From an uncultured Pseudomonadales bacterium (GTDB taxonomy: Bacteria > Pseudomonadota > Gammaproteobacteria > Pseudomonadales > IMCC2047): a stretch of DNA of 8,454 nt. The notes under the pieces were generated by a model. The model made no database searches and had not been told where the DNA came from. It saw nothing but the letters and a program-made list of their open reading frames with translations. Both the position numbers and the translations under genes were made by a program. How positions within the stretch are numbered: the stretch's first letter is position 1; the number at the start of each line of letters is the position of its first letter. The stretch lies in assembly GCA_947258895.1 (NCBI GenBank), contig CAMYKE010000099.1, forward strand, positions 1 through 8,454. The letters run 5' to 3'. Positions 1 to 6,226 of this stretch are shown here, one piece after another.

Positions 1-11
1 TACGCTGCAGG

Positions 12-33
12 CTAGGAGCCTGTCGGACTTGGG
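12..33 (+). repeat. Left terminal inverted repeat of MITE-like element
   Basis: This 22-bp arm starts CTAGGAGCCTGTCGG and pairs with 222-243, with one mismatch. The sequence just outside it (CAGGCT at 8-13) also forms a perfect inverted repeat with AGCCTG (17-22) around AGG. Confidence 0.75.
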
Positions 34-221
34 TGTTCGGTCGATAATTGCATCCTGCATGATCGACACTTCCGCCATCCATGGCGGTCGTAACGAGGGG
101 AAGTCCGGTTTGAGGCAGATTTTGGGCTCTTTTGAGGCGAATAGTCATTCTATTTAACGAGAAAGAGTAGAAAATATGTCCCCACTTCATTACAAGAGCG
201 GCTTTTCCGCAGTAGATTCAT

Positions 222-243
222 CCCAAGTCCGGCAGGCTCCTAG
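222..243 (-). repeat. Right terminal inverted repeat, overlapping the HDOD stop codon
   Basis: This 22-bp arm is the reverse complement of 12-33 with one mismatch. Its outermost CTAG (240-243) contains the TAG stop of the minus-strand HDOD gene (plus-strand CTA at 240-242), so gene and element abut exactly. Confidence 0.75.
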
Positions 244-1130
244 TACAAGGAAGAGGTAATCATGCCCATGATGTTCCAGGCTTCGACATTGGCATATTCG
301 ATTGCGGGTTGCAGGTCCGCTTCCTCCAGCCCGCAGCACGCCCAGGCTGCCGGCTCGATCAAGCTAAAGTAGTCCAGCCCCTCGGATTCGCTCGTTTCCT
401 GGTCCATCGCGCTCGCGGCGCGCGACGCGATATTTAGTATCGCCGCGGTCAATACATCCTGCTCCGCATCCTGCGGGACATGCTGGTAGCTTACCGCATC
501 AACCAGTGCTTCGGGCAAGCCCCAGATCTTCATCAATTCCGCGCCAACCTCGGCAAAGGTAAAGCCCAGAATTTCCCGCTCCGCCACCCACGGAGGCATC
601 GTGCGGCTGGCGGCAATACTTCTTTTGGCGGCTTCCGGCTCCTCCACCACAACCAGCAATTTACCGATATTATGCAGCAGGCCTACGGTGAAAAAACGCT
701 CCACCTCGCGGATACCAGCCAGTTTGCCCAAATGCCGAGCCACCAGTCCGGTGTCCACGTTGTGCCGCCAGAAACTGTCCATGTCGATCATGGTCTCGGG
801 GATACTGTTGAACGAATTGGCTACCGAAGTTGCCAGTACCAGGTTGCACAATTCCTTGGATCCGATGAGGGTGATCGCCCGTGTTACGGTATCGACCTGA
901 GACGGAAAATTATAGAACGAGCTATTGGCCATTCTAAGTAGCCGCGCAGCCAGGCCCGCGTCGAGCATGATAAGGTCGGAGATCTGATCGATGCTCGCGT
1001 GTTCGTCGTTAACGAGTTCAAGGAGCCTGAGATAAATGTCGGGCAAGCTGAATAATTGACTGGTTCTTGCCGCCAGCTGGGCCGCCGCACCGTTGGGAGT
1101 AGTATCAATTTGACTGGCGAGATTGTTCAT
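240..1130 (-). CDS. HDOD-domain signalling protein
   Basis: The gene encodes 296 residues with an HDOD (HD-related output) domain over roughly residues 20-220. Visible family signatures are the early helical segment ending SLPDIYLRLLELV (28-40), LDAGLAARLLRMANS (56-70), the WRHN segment (121-124), the degenerate HD site GLLHNIGKL (150-158) and the late YQHVP (215-219). The canonical HD pair reads H153-N154, so metal-dependent phosphohydrolase activity is unlikely; HDOD proteins usually act as signalling or regulatory scaffolds in motility, c-di-GMP or stress circuits. No GGDEF, EAL or receiver domain is attached, and there is no signal peptide or clear membrane segment. ATG 1128-1130 is preceded by GGGGAA at 8-nt spacing, which supports this start. 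The gene lies 103 bp after alr in the same orientation. Its TAG stop lies in the terminal CTAG of the inverted-repeat element downstream. The domain call is firm; the pathway is unknown. Confidence 0.88.
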   Translation of the reverse strand: MNNLASQIDTTPNGAAAQLAARTSQLFSLPDIYLRLLELVNDEHASIDQISDLIMLDAGLAARLLRMANSSFYNFPSQVDTVTRAITLIGSKELCNLVLATSVANSFNSIPETMIDMDSFWRHNVDTGLVARHLGKLAGIREVERFFTVGLLHNIGKLLVVVEEPEAAKRSIAASRTMPPWVAEREILGFTFAEVGAELMKIWGLPEALVDAVSYQHVPQDAEQDVLTAAILNIASRAASAMDQETSESEGLDYFSLIEPAAWACCGLEEADLQPAIEYANVEAWNIMGMITSSLY

Positions 1131-1138
1131 ATGTCGGA

Positions 1139-1171
1139 TTCCCCGTGATCATGCGGGGACACTTTTTTATA
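1139..1171 (-). promoter_or_regulatory. Candidate -10 and SD-sequestering hairpin of the HDOD gene
   Basis: On the minus strand, TATAAA (plus 1166-1171) is followed by a hairpin with arms CCCCG and CGGGG (plus 1158-1154 and 1145-1141). Its 3' arm contains most of the GGGGAA ribosome-binding site (1144-1139). A message starting just after TATAAA would begin almost at the hairpin, so folding would hide the Shine-Dalgarno. No good -35 lies 17 nt upstream (AGCTTT). The promoter part is weak; the hairpin is directly visible. The same dyad (18 bp, centre TGATCA) could instead be a protein operator. Confidence 0.35.
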
Positions 1172-1233
1172 TCTCCGCGCTACTCGTTAAAGCTTAGCAA
1201 AGATGTCCGGATTTACCTGAAAATTGTCAGGGA

Positions 1234-2331
1234 TTAACCCGGGATGTACACCCGTGGAACTCGCGCCGTGATCCGGCAAAACATTTCATAGGAAATCGAG
1301 CCGTGCAGTTCTGCCAGTTCACCCGCTGCTATCCGCTCTCCCCACAATTCCACTTCGTCACCGATTGCCGCGTCTGGACAGTCGCTCAAATCCACCGTGA
1401 TCATATCCATGGATACGCGACCCGCTAGCGGGACGCGCCGGCCCCGGCACCAAAGTGGCGCCCCGTGGGGCATAGCGCGCGGATAACCATCACCATAGCC
1501 GATCGCTACCACGCCGATACGCGAATCCCGCTGCGCAGACCAGGCGGCGCCATAACCAACTGTCTCCCCCGCTGCAACATCGCGGACCGCTATCAGGCGA
1601 GAATTCAAGGTCATTACCGGCCGCAGCCGGGCAGCCAGGCCAGTATCGCCAGCACGCGCTCCGAAGGGAGAGGCACCGTAGAGCATGATGCCCGGCCGCA
1701 CCCAGTCGCGCAGGGAAGTGGGCCGCGATAGCAGCGCCGCGGAATTGCACAGGCTCACAGGAACATCTCCGTCCGCTACATTCCTGAATGCCTTGTCAAA
1801 ACAGGCTTCCTGGGCGTCGCTCATCGCGCTGGCCGGGTCATCGGCACAGGCGAAATGACTCATAACCCGGATACCCGCAACGTTGGCGTGCTGGTGCAGA
1901 CGGGGATAGAGCGTGGCAAACTGACCTGGAGGGAGCCCAAGCCGGTGCATTCCGGTATCGAGTTTCAACCACACCACCACTGGGCGCGATAGCGAACTAG
2001 CCAGCAATAACTGCGCCTGTTGTTGATGGTGGATCACCAGCTGGATATCGTGAGCAGCGGCTTCGTCCAGTTCCTGCGCTTCGAACACGCCCTCCAGCAC
2101 CACCAGCGGGGTAGCCACCCCGGCACTGCGCAGTGCCAGCGCCTCGTCAATAAACGCTACTGCCAGGGCATCCGCGTCCGCTAGCGCCTGCGCGACCGGT
2201 AACACGCCGTGGCCGTAGGCGTTGGCCTTGATCACCGCCATGATGCGCTGCCGGGAGGCCTGCTGCTTTACAATGTCGAAGTTATGCCGGAGGGCGCCGA
2301 GATTGATCTCGGCGCGGGTGGGACGGCTCAC
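1234..2331 (-). CDS. alr: Alanine racemase, PLP-dependent
   Basis: The enzyme interconverts L- and D-alanine in the cytoplasm, supplying D-Ala for peptidoglycan; it works as a homodimer with pyridoxal phosphate. The 365 residues match the usual family length. The PLP lysine is K35 in [11 protein letters not shown] (32-42). The barrel is followed by the beta domain holding the second catalytic base, Y260, in VGYGAAW (258-264). GYGDGYPR (278-285), [12 protein letters not shown] (304-315) and the C-terminal [15 protein letters not shown] (348-362) are typical. The GTG start (2329-2331) overlaps the dnaB stop as GTGA. A strong GAGGAG (plus 2337-2342) lies 5 nt upstream, within the last dnaB codons, so the start is well supported and initiation may be translationally coupled. 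The frame break in dnaB would remove that coupling in this copy, though the gene keeps its own SD. An alr-type rather than catabolic dadX role is inferred from the dnaB-alr linkage. Confidence 0.96.
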   Translation of the reverse strand: MSRPTRAEINLGALRHNFDIVKQQASRQRIMAVIKANAYGHGVLPVAQALADADALAVAFIDEALALRSAGVATPLVVLEGVFEAQELDEAAAHDIQLVIHHQQQAQLLLASSLSRPVVVWLKLDTGMHRLGLPPGQFATLYPRLHQHANVAGIRVMSHFACADDPASAMSDAQEACFDKAFRNVADGDVPVSLCNSAALLSRPTSLRDWVRPGIMLYGASPFGARAGDTGLAARLRPVMTLNSRLIAVRDVAAGETVGYGAAWSAQRDSRIGVVAIGYGDGYPRAMPHGAPLWCRGRRVPLAGRVSMDMITVDLSDCPDAAIGDEVELWGERIAAGELAELHGSISYEMFCRITARVPRVYIPG

Positions 2332-2699
2332 TCGTACTCCTCGTATCCCTGGTAATCGCCGTGGGCGAGATCCTCGAATTTGGTGTATTTACCGATGAAC
2401 GCCAGGCGCCGCGTGCCAATCGGCCCGTTACGCTGCTTGCTGACAATGATCTCGGCAATTCCCTTGTCGGGGCTGTCTTCGTTGTATACCTCGTCCCGGT
2501 AGATAAAGGCGATCACATCCGCGTCCTGCTCGATGGACCCGGATTCCCGCAGATCGGACATTACCGGCCGCTTGTTGGGTCGCTGCTCCAGGCTGCGATT
2601 GAGCTGCGACAGGGCCACCACCGGCACGTGCAGTTCCTTGGCCAGCGCTTTCAGGGAACGTGAAATCTCGGAAATCTCGGCAACCCGGTTATCGGAGAA
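2328..2699 (-). pseudogene. dnaB: DnaB C-terminal fragment, out of frame
   Basis: This holds the last ~120 codons of dnaB in a frame different from the 5' part. It opens with [13 protein letters not shown], followed by [22 protein letters not shown] and KQRNGPIG. The frame has no ATG near its beginning; the first candidate start is an internal GTG at 2625-2627 (the V of VPVVAL) without reason to be used, so independent translation is unlikely. Its end is normal and contains the alr ribosome-binding site. Confidence 0.75.
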
Positions 2700-3613
2700 A
2701 TGGACGCGGTGTCATCCACAAACAGGGGTTTATCCTTGAGCAGGCTGACGGCTGAAGTCAGGCGAGGCCAGTCATCATCATCGAGCTGACCATTGCGGAT
2801 TTTGGTCTGGTCTATCCGGCCCAGAGAGGACAACATGCGCATCACCAGCGAATCGCCCGGCATTTCCAGGCTAAACGCGATTACCGGCTTGTCCCCGGAA
2901 ATAACGGCGTGCTCCACGATGTTCATCGCAAACGAGGTCTTGCCCATCGACGGGCGCCCGGCTACGATTATCAGGTCGCCGGGCTGCAAGCCGGCGGTCA
3001 GGCCATCCAGGTCAGAGAACCCGGTGCTCAACCCGGTCAGGGCATTGTCCGAGTGATACAGCTCATCGATGCGCTCAACGGCCCGGGTCAACAGCGGATT
3101 GACGCTCACCGGCCCGGTCGACGAGGCCTTGGTCTGGGCAATATGGAAAACCTTGCGCTCCGCCTCGTCGAGCAGTTCATCACTGCTGCGGCCGTTGGTT
3201 TCGAAGGCGTCATCGGCAATATCGTTGGCAACCTGCACCAACTGGCGTAGTACCGAGCGCTCCCGGACGATATCTGCGTAGGCCCGGATATTCGACACGC
3301 TGGGTGTGTTGCGGGCCAACTCGCCCAGGTAGGCAAGCCCGCCCACGCCCTCAAGGCTATTCAGCTTCTCCAGCGCTTCGGACAGCGTGATCACGTCCAG
3401 CGGTTGGGCGCGTTCGATCAGCGTGGCCATGGCTTCGAATATCACACGGTGATCGTTGCGATAAAAATCGCTGCCAGCGACCAGCTCGGAGACGTTGTCC
3501 CACGAGCTGTTATCCAGCAGCAACCCGCCCAGTACCGACTGCTCTGCCTCAATGGAATGCGGTGGTACTTTCAGTGCCGACAATTGCTGGTCATTCTCTG
3601 CTGCGTGTGTCAT
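2651..3613 (-). CDS. dnaB: DnaB N-terminal fragment, open frame as it stands
   Basis: This 320-residue frame is what would be translated from the dnaB start here. Residues 1-308 are authentic DnaB; the last dozen (after ISP, beginning [10 protein letters not shown]) are out-of-frame readthrough. It retains the primase-interacting N-terminal domain and Walker A but lacks Walker B and the arginine-finger region, so it could not be an active helicase. If expressed, it might join hexamers and interfere. ATG 3611-3613 is fixed by an in-frame TAG four codons upstream. The SD is weak: GAGGG lies only 2 nt away and AGAGG about 13 nt away. Confidence 0.7.
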   Translation of the reverse strand: MTHAAENDQQLSALKVPPHSIEAEQSVLGGLLLDNSSWDNVSELVAGSDFYRNDHRVIFEAMATLIERAQPLDVITLSEALEKLNSLEGVGGLAYLGELARNTPSVSNIRAYADIVRERSVLRQLVQVANDIADDAFETNGRSSDELLDEAERKVFHIAQTKASSTGPVSVNPLLTRAVERIDELYHSDNALTGLSTGFSDLDGLTAGLQPGDLIIVAGRPSMGKTSFAMNIVEHAVISGDKPVIAFSLEMPGDSLVMRMLSSLGRIDQTKIRNGQLDDDDWPRLTSAVSLLKDKPLFVDDTASISPITGLPRFPRFHVP

Positions 3614-3807
3614 CGCCCTCGGCTAGCGCCTCTGCGTCAGAATGTGAAATCCCTTCAGCCAACTCCGCCAGCATATTCAAGGCAGGAAAATCACGCCAGG
3701 GACTGCGCATTTTATGTGAATCGAGGTCAAAATTCGACAAGAACGTGGCTGATCGAGTGGTCGATTTGACTGGGACGCGGTGTAATTTTCAGCCGCAATA
3801 GACAACC
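3614..3807 (-). other. dnaB upstream region
   Basis: This 194-bp non-coding stretch between the rplI terminator and the dnaB start must carry the dnaB-alr promoter if the terminator is efficient. I see a TAAAAT (-10-like, plus 3709-3714), but the upstream TTGTCG (plus 3735-3740) is 20 nt away and TTGACC (plus 3725-3730) only 10 nt away, so no promoter is convincing. A small ATCGA/TCGAT hairpin lies at 3752-3765. No RNA gene or repeat is seen. Confidence 0.3.
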
Positions 3808-3844
3808 AAAAAACACCATGCGCCCAGGCGAGCGGATGGTGTTT
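3808..3844 (-). terminator. Rho-independent terminator after rplI
   Basis: Read on the minus strand, AAACACCAT (plus 3844-3836) pairs perfectly with ATGGTGTTT (plus 3819-3811), with an extra CGC/GCG step inside, and runs directly into TTTTTT (plus 3813-3808). It lies about 150 bp downstream of the rplI stop and ends the ribosomal-protein unit before dnaB. On the plus strand the hairpin lacks a good T-run. Confidence 0.85.
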
Positions 3845-3993
3845 ATGCTTGCCGGAAGTGCCTATTCCGTGAATGTACTCGCTTGGAAGGGGGGCAATCG
3901 TTCCCTGCACGCTGTGCCTTGTTGCGACACACCACAGCTACGCCGCATTCGCAAACAGCAAGTAGACGGAGTACTAACCCGGTAACCGACGAT
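3845..3993 (-). other. rplI 3' untranslated region
   Basis: This 149-bp stretch lies between the rplI stop and the terminator. No credible ORF, RNA gene or repeat is visible; minus-strand frames across it run through the terminator and have no family resemblance. Confidence 0.4.
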
Positions 3994-4440
3994 TTAATCA
4001 GACTGGACAATCACTTTTACAGCGACCATGACATCGGCGTGCAGTTGCACATCGATATCGTATTCACCCAATTGCCGTAATGCGCCCTCGGGCAGCTTGA
4101 CTTCACTCTTCGTAACTTCGGTACCCAGTGCGGAAATCGCCTCGGAAATTTCTCGTGCACCCACAGAACCGAACAGCTTGCCCTCTTCACCGGCTTTGGC
4201 GGTAATCACGACTTCCTTTTCAGCCAGTTCTGACGCCCGGCCATTGGCACGAGTCAGTGTGTCAGAAGCTGCTTTCTCGAGTTCTACCCGGCGCGCCTCG
4301 AAATCTGCCATATTCGCGGCGCTGGCAGATACCGCCTTGCCAAAAGGAATCAGGTAGTTACGCCCAAACCCCGCCTTGACCTTGACCTTGTCGCCAAGGC
4401 TACCCAATTTACCCACTTTCTCAAGCAGTATTACTTCCAT
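3994..4440 (-). CDS. rplI: 50S ribosomal protein L9
   Basis: L9 binds 23S rRNA near the base of the L1 stalk and reaches out from the ribosome; it influences frame maintenance. The protein is 148 residues from ATG 4438-4440, normal for the family. The N-terminal rRNA-binding domain (1-40) has MEVILLEKV and the L9 signature around [20 protein letters not shown] long charged connecting helix (about 41-75) and the C-terminal domain follow, with [20 protein letters not shown] and a final [13 protein letters not shown] immediately upstream (4441-4443) is also in frame, but ATG with GAGAGG at 8-nt spacing and the family start favour ATG. It is the last gene before the intrinsic terminator and lies 68 bp after the DUF2232 gene. 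Confidence 0.97.
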   Translation of the reverse strand: MEVILLEKVGKLGSLGDKVKVKAGFGRNYLIPFGKAVSASAANMADFEARRVELEKAASDTLTRANGRASELAEKEVVITAKAGEEGKLFGSVGAREISEAISALGTEVTKSEVKLPEGALRQLGEYDIDVQLHADVMVAVKVIVQSD

Positions 4441-4474
4441 CACTCTATCCTCTCAAAATCAGAATTCTTGCCCC

Positions 4475-4489
4475 GCCGGCATAGCCGGC
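4475..4489 (-). repeat. Small GC-rich hairpin between DUF2232 gene and rplI
   Basis: GCCGGC, three bases, then GCCGGC form a 6-bp perfect stem in the 68-bp spacer, 35 nt before the rplI start. No T-run follows on the minus strand, so it is not an intrinsic terminator. It may be an mRNA stability or processing site. Confidence 0.4.
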
Positions 4490-4508
4490 CGCAAACACAT
4501 TGCTTGAC

Positions 4509-5363
4509 CTATACCGCCCTGGGGCGGATTCGACCCCGAAAATCCAGCAGGCTATCCAGCACCACCAGCAACACGTAAAAATAGGGGCCCATAAAAAATA
4601 CCATCAGGTAGAACAGCACCAACCATTGCCCACCCCAACCGCGCAATGCCACGACGCCATGCGCCAGCGCTATGGCCACAAACAGGAACGGCACCGTCAC
4701 TATCGGGTTCCAGCCATGGAACACCGGATGCAGGCTGCCCCCAAACAACAGCACCGCAGCGAGCGCCAATGCGATAGCCCGCGGCATCTTCAGCGCGCGG
4801 AATTCGATCGCAAATCCGCCCGGGTTATACAACACTGACTGCCACCAGCGGCCCAATATCAAACAGCCGATAATGGCCATCAGGTGGACCATCGCGAGCA
4901 ATCCGGACGCGAACCCTTCAGTTAAACCTGCGACCAACTGGCGACCATTTTCGTCGCCCATGTTGGTTGTCATCTGTTCCAGTATCTGCCTGAGCACGCG
5001 GACTATCTCCGCCACCACCTCTGGCATCACCAGGGGCATCAGGTAACTGGCGAAGATACCGAGCACCAACCCGGCCAACAGCGTCTGCAACCAGGATACG
5101 GTCGCTCGCAGCACCACTGCCAGTATCGCTGCACCGCAGATCACAACGATGGGTGTCGGGTCGCGCTGAAATATAACCCAAACCGCGGCGGGTAGTACCG
5201 CCCACAGCAGGATGTTAAATCCTTCCACCCAGCCCCTGCGCAAGGTGGCCAGCGCCACCGTTGACGCACTTATCCAAAAACACAGCGGCAATGCTGCGGC
5301 GACCGCCGCAACGGTGACGGCCTGGGTGCGGCCGCGCATCGCATATTCCGCAATCGCGCGCAC
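4509..5363 (-). CDS. DUF2232/YybS-like multi-spanning membrane protein
   Basis: This 284-residue integral membrane protein has about eight hydrophobic spans (approximately 15-41, 50-65, 70-87, 92-113, 155-172, 196-212, 220-240 and 247-270). A polar, probably helical stretch of about 115-152 includes RVLRQILEQMTTNMGDENGR. It ends with SLLDFRGRIRPR. It matches, by position and character, the uncharacterised membrane protein found between rpsR and rplI in Pseudomonas and relatives (DUF2232); its function is unknown. There is no signal peptidase site; topology is not determinable with confidence. The GTG start (5361-5363) gives MRAIAEYAMRGR, which resembles family N-termini as I recall them, but it lacks an SD. 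ATG at 5337-5339 (residue 9), preceded by GCGGA, is the alternative. It begins 17 bp after the rpsR stop, so it is surely co-transcribed with S18 and L9. Confidence 0.85.
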   Translation of the reverse strand: MRAIAEYAMRGRTQAVTVAAVAAALPLCFWISASTVALATLRRGWVEGFNILLWAVLPAAVWVIFQRDPTPIVVICGAAILAVVLRATVSWLQTLLAGLVLGIFASYLMPLVMPEVVAEIVRVLRQILEQMTTNMGDENGRQLVAGLTEGFASGLLAMVHLMAIIGCLILGRWWQSVLYNPGGFAIEFRALKMPRAIALALAAVLLFGGSLHPVFHGWNPIVTVPFLFVAIALAHGVVALRGWGGQWLVLFYLMVFFMGPYFYVLLVVLDSLLDFRGRIRPRAV

Positions 5364-5380
5364 GGGACGTTAGCCGGCCG

Positions 5381-5608
5381 CTATTCGTGCGCGTCTGTAT
5401 ACGGCAGTAACGCCAAATAACGCGCGCGCTTGATGGCGGTCGCCAGTTGCCGCTGGTAGCGTGCCTTGGTGCCGGTTATGCGGCTCGGTACAATTTTACC
5501 GGTTTCCGTAACATAACCTTTCAGCGTTTCGAGATCCTTGTAATCGATCTCCTTGACGCCCTCGGCCGTAAAACGACAAAACTTGCGTCTACGAAAAAAA
5601 CGTGCCAT
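5381..5608 (-). CDS. rpsR: 30S ribosomal protein S18
   Basis: S18 is a small basic protein of the 30S platform that binds 16S rRNA together with S6. Its 75 residues match the expected length. It shows the family opening [13 protein letters not shown], then [19 protein letters not shown] (21-39), [16 protein letters not shown] (40-55) and [12 protein letters not shown] (59-70). ATG 5606-5608 has an AGGAG about 9 nt upstream. It lies 62 bp after rpsF, with no priB between them, unlike E. coli. Confidence 0.98.
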   Translation of the reverse strand: MARFFRRRKFCRFTAEGVKEIDYKDLETLKGYVTETGKIVPSRITGTKARYQRQLATAIKRARYLALLPYTDAHE

Positions 5609-5670
5609 GTGTATCTACTCCTGAAATTCCTGGTTTGCGCGAGCCAGCAATACGCTAGCGAGCGCTAAAA

Positions 5671-6126
5671 TTATTCCTTGACCTCTTCCTCGACCACTGA
5701 CTCCGCCTTGCCAGCACCTTCAGTTGCAGCTGCTTTCTCTTCAACGGGCTTGCGGGAGGTGGCAGAATCACTGCGCTCGGGGCGCGACTGGTAGCGTTCT
5801 TCACGTGCTTCACTGGCCTTGATGTGCGATGCTTCACTGATAGCTTCCTTGCGCGTGATAACCAGGTTACGGATCACGGCATCGTTGAAGCGGAAGGAGT
5901 AATTGAGCTCATTGAGCGCATCGGTATTGCACTCAATGTTCATGAGCACATAGTGCGCCTTGTGGATCTTGTCGATCGGATAGGCAAGCTGACGACGCCC
6001 CCAGTCTTCCAGGCGATGAATCTGGCCGCCGGCGTTCTTGACGATGGTCGTGTATCGTTCGATCATGGCGGGCACCTGGTCACTTTGATCAGGGTGCACG
6101 AGAAATACCACTTCGTAGTGTCGCAT
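5671..6126 (-). CDS. rpsF: 30S ribosomal protein S6
   Basis: S6 is a 30S platform protein that pairs with S18. The 151 residues start [48 protein letters not shown] (38-66) and [14 protein letters not shown] (77-90) are hallmark segments. The core ends near residue 100; a long, low-complexity, Glu/Lys/Ser/Ala-rich tail follows, some 16 residues longer than in E. coli S6 (135 residues). In E. coli the S6 C-terminus is extended with glutamates by RimK; this tail ends EEEVKE, so the terminal residue is Glu, but no rimK is in view. ATG 6124-6126 has AGGGAG a few bases upstream. It is the first gene of the ribosomal unit. Confidence 0.98.
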   Translation of the reverse strand: MRHYEVVFLVHPDQSDQVPAMIERYTTIVKNAGGQIHRLEDWGRRQLAYPIDKIHKAHYVLMNIECNTDALNELNYSFRFNDAVIRNLVITRKEAISEASHIKASEAREERYQSRPERSDSATSRKPVEEKAAATEGAGKAESVVEEEVKE

Positions 6127-6220
6127 TGTTTCTCCCTACGGGTTAAACAGTCTCCCACGCGCGCGTGATGAGACAAGGAGTTAAGGAACCACGCTAGCGG
6201 ATTCCGGCTAATTTTTAGAG
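6127..6220 (-). promoter_or_regulatory. Structured rpsF leader, possible S6:S18 autoregulatory site
   Basis: From the predicted start near 6220 to the rpsF ATG the leader is about 95 nt and contains two helices. The distal one has GGAA-U-CC pairing with GGUUCC around a loop containing GCUAGCGU (about 6185-6205). The proximal one has arms GTCTC/GAGAC enclosing CACGC/GCGTG (6150-6174). The SD AGGGAGA (6131-6137) follows. Many bacteria have an S6:S18-binding structure with a conserved CCG in the rpsF leader; a CCG is present in the distal helix, but I cannot confirm the consensus. The helices are seen; the regulatory role is inferred. Confidence 0.45.
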
Positions 6221-6226
6221 GGGCGC

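Larger units (their letters stand above)
12..243. mobile_element. MITE-like element with 22-bp terminal inverted repeats
   Basis: Positions 12-33 and 222-243 are inverted copies of each other over 22 bp with one mismatch (position 23 is T; the matching right-end base would give C). Both ends begin CTAGGAGCCTG reading inwards. The 232-bp interval has no credible ORF but is rich in internal symmetry: a GTCGAT/ATCGAC hairpin with inner TGCA/TGCA arms (about 40-66), a perfect 7-bp stem CCGCCAT/ATGGCGG with a 2-nt loop (about 72-87), an AATAG/CTATT arm pair (about 141-155), and a GCGG/CCGC arm pair (about 197-209). TTTGAGGC occurs twice as a direct repeat (109-116, 131-138). Size, ends and lack of coding potential fit a non-autonomous DDE-transposon derivative. 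The outermost CTAG on each side could be a 4-bp target duplication, as IS5-type elements make, or part of the repeat itself. The family is not identified. An alternative is a large structured terminator or REP-like element. Confidence 0.68.
2328..3613 (-). pseudogene. dnaB: Replicative DNA helicase DnaB, disrupted by internal deletion/frameshift
   Basis: DnaB is the hexameric 5'-3' helicase that unwinds DNA at the replication fork and binds primase and the loader. Residues 1-308 are normal: an N-terminal helicase domain (about 15-120), linker, and RecA-type ATPase with Walker A GRPSMGKT (219-226), FSLEM with catalytic Glu (247-251), and DDTASISP (300-307). The frame then runs into TGA at 2651-2653. 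The rest of the protein continues in another frame from about 2699: [19 protein letters not shown], then [12 protein letters not shown], the [13 protein letters not shown] block and KQRNGPIG (arginine-finger region), ending EEYE. Compared with E. coli DnaB, about 32 residues are absent, including the H3/Walker B segment with DYLQL. The deletion must be 1 mod 3 in length and is best estimated at 103 bp. TTCTCCG at 2693-2699 fits both readings, suggesting loss between short direct repeats. The gene follows an intrinsic terminator and precedes alr with a GTGA overlap. Because DnaB is essential, an artefact or a second copy must be considered. Confidence 0.85.

Noticed and set aside
480..941. Plus-strand 153-codon frame opposite the HDOD gene
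   Set aside because: It is antisense to a clear HDOD reading frame and has no recognisable motifs.
1141..1170. Plus-strand hairpin plus T-run as an intrinsic terminator
   Set aside because: The stem has only five Watson-Crick pairs, the T-run starts four bases late, and no plus-strand gene leads into it.
1166..1200. FliA (sigma28) promoter for the HDOD gene
   Set aside because: TAAGCTTT with GCGGAGAT partly resembles the motif, but several consensus bases and the spacing are wrong.
1192..1233. Terminator after alr (CCTGA/TCAGG arms)
   Set aside because: The stem has only 5 bp and is not followed by a T-run on the minus strand.
2651..2707. Programmed frameshift or intein joining the two dnaB frames
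   Set aside because: Conserved residues are missing rather than only out of phase, and no inserted splicing domain is present. Frameshifting would not restore Walker B.
3677..3910. Minus-strand 77-codon frame between rplI and dnaB
   Set aside because: It runs straight through the intrinsic terminator hairpin, has no family resemblance and no SD. It is treated as chance.
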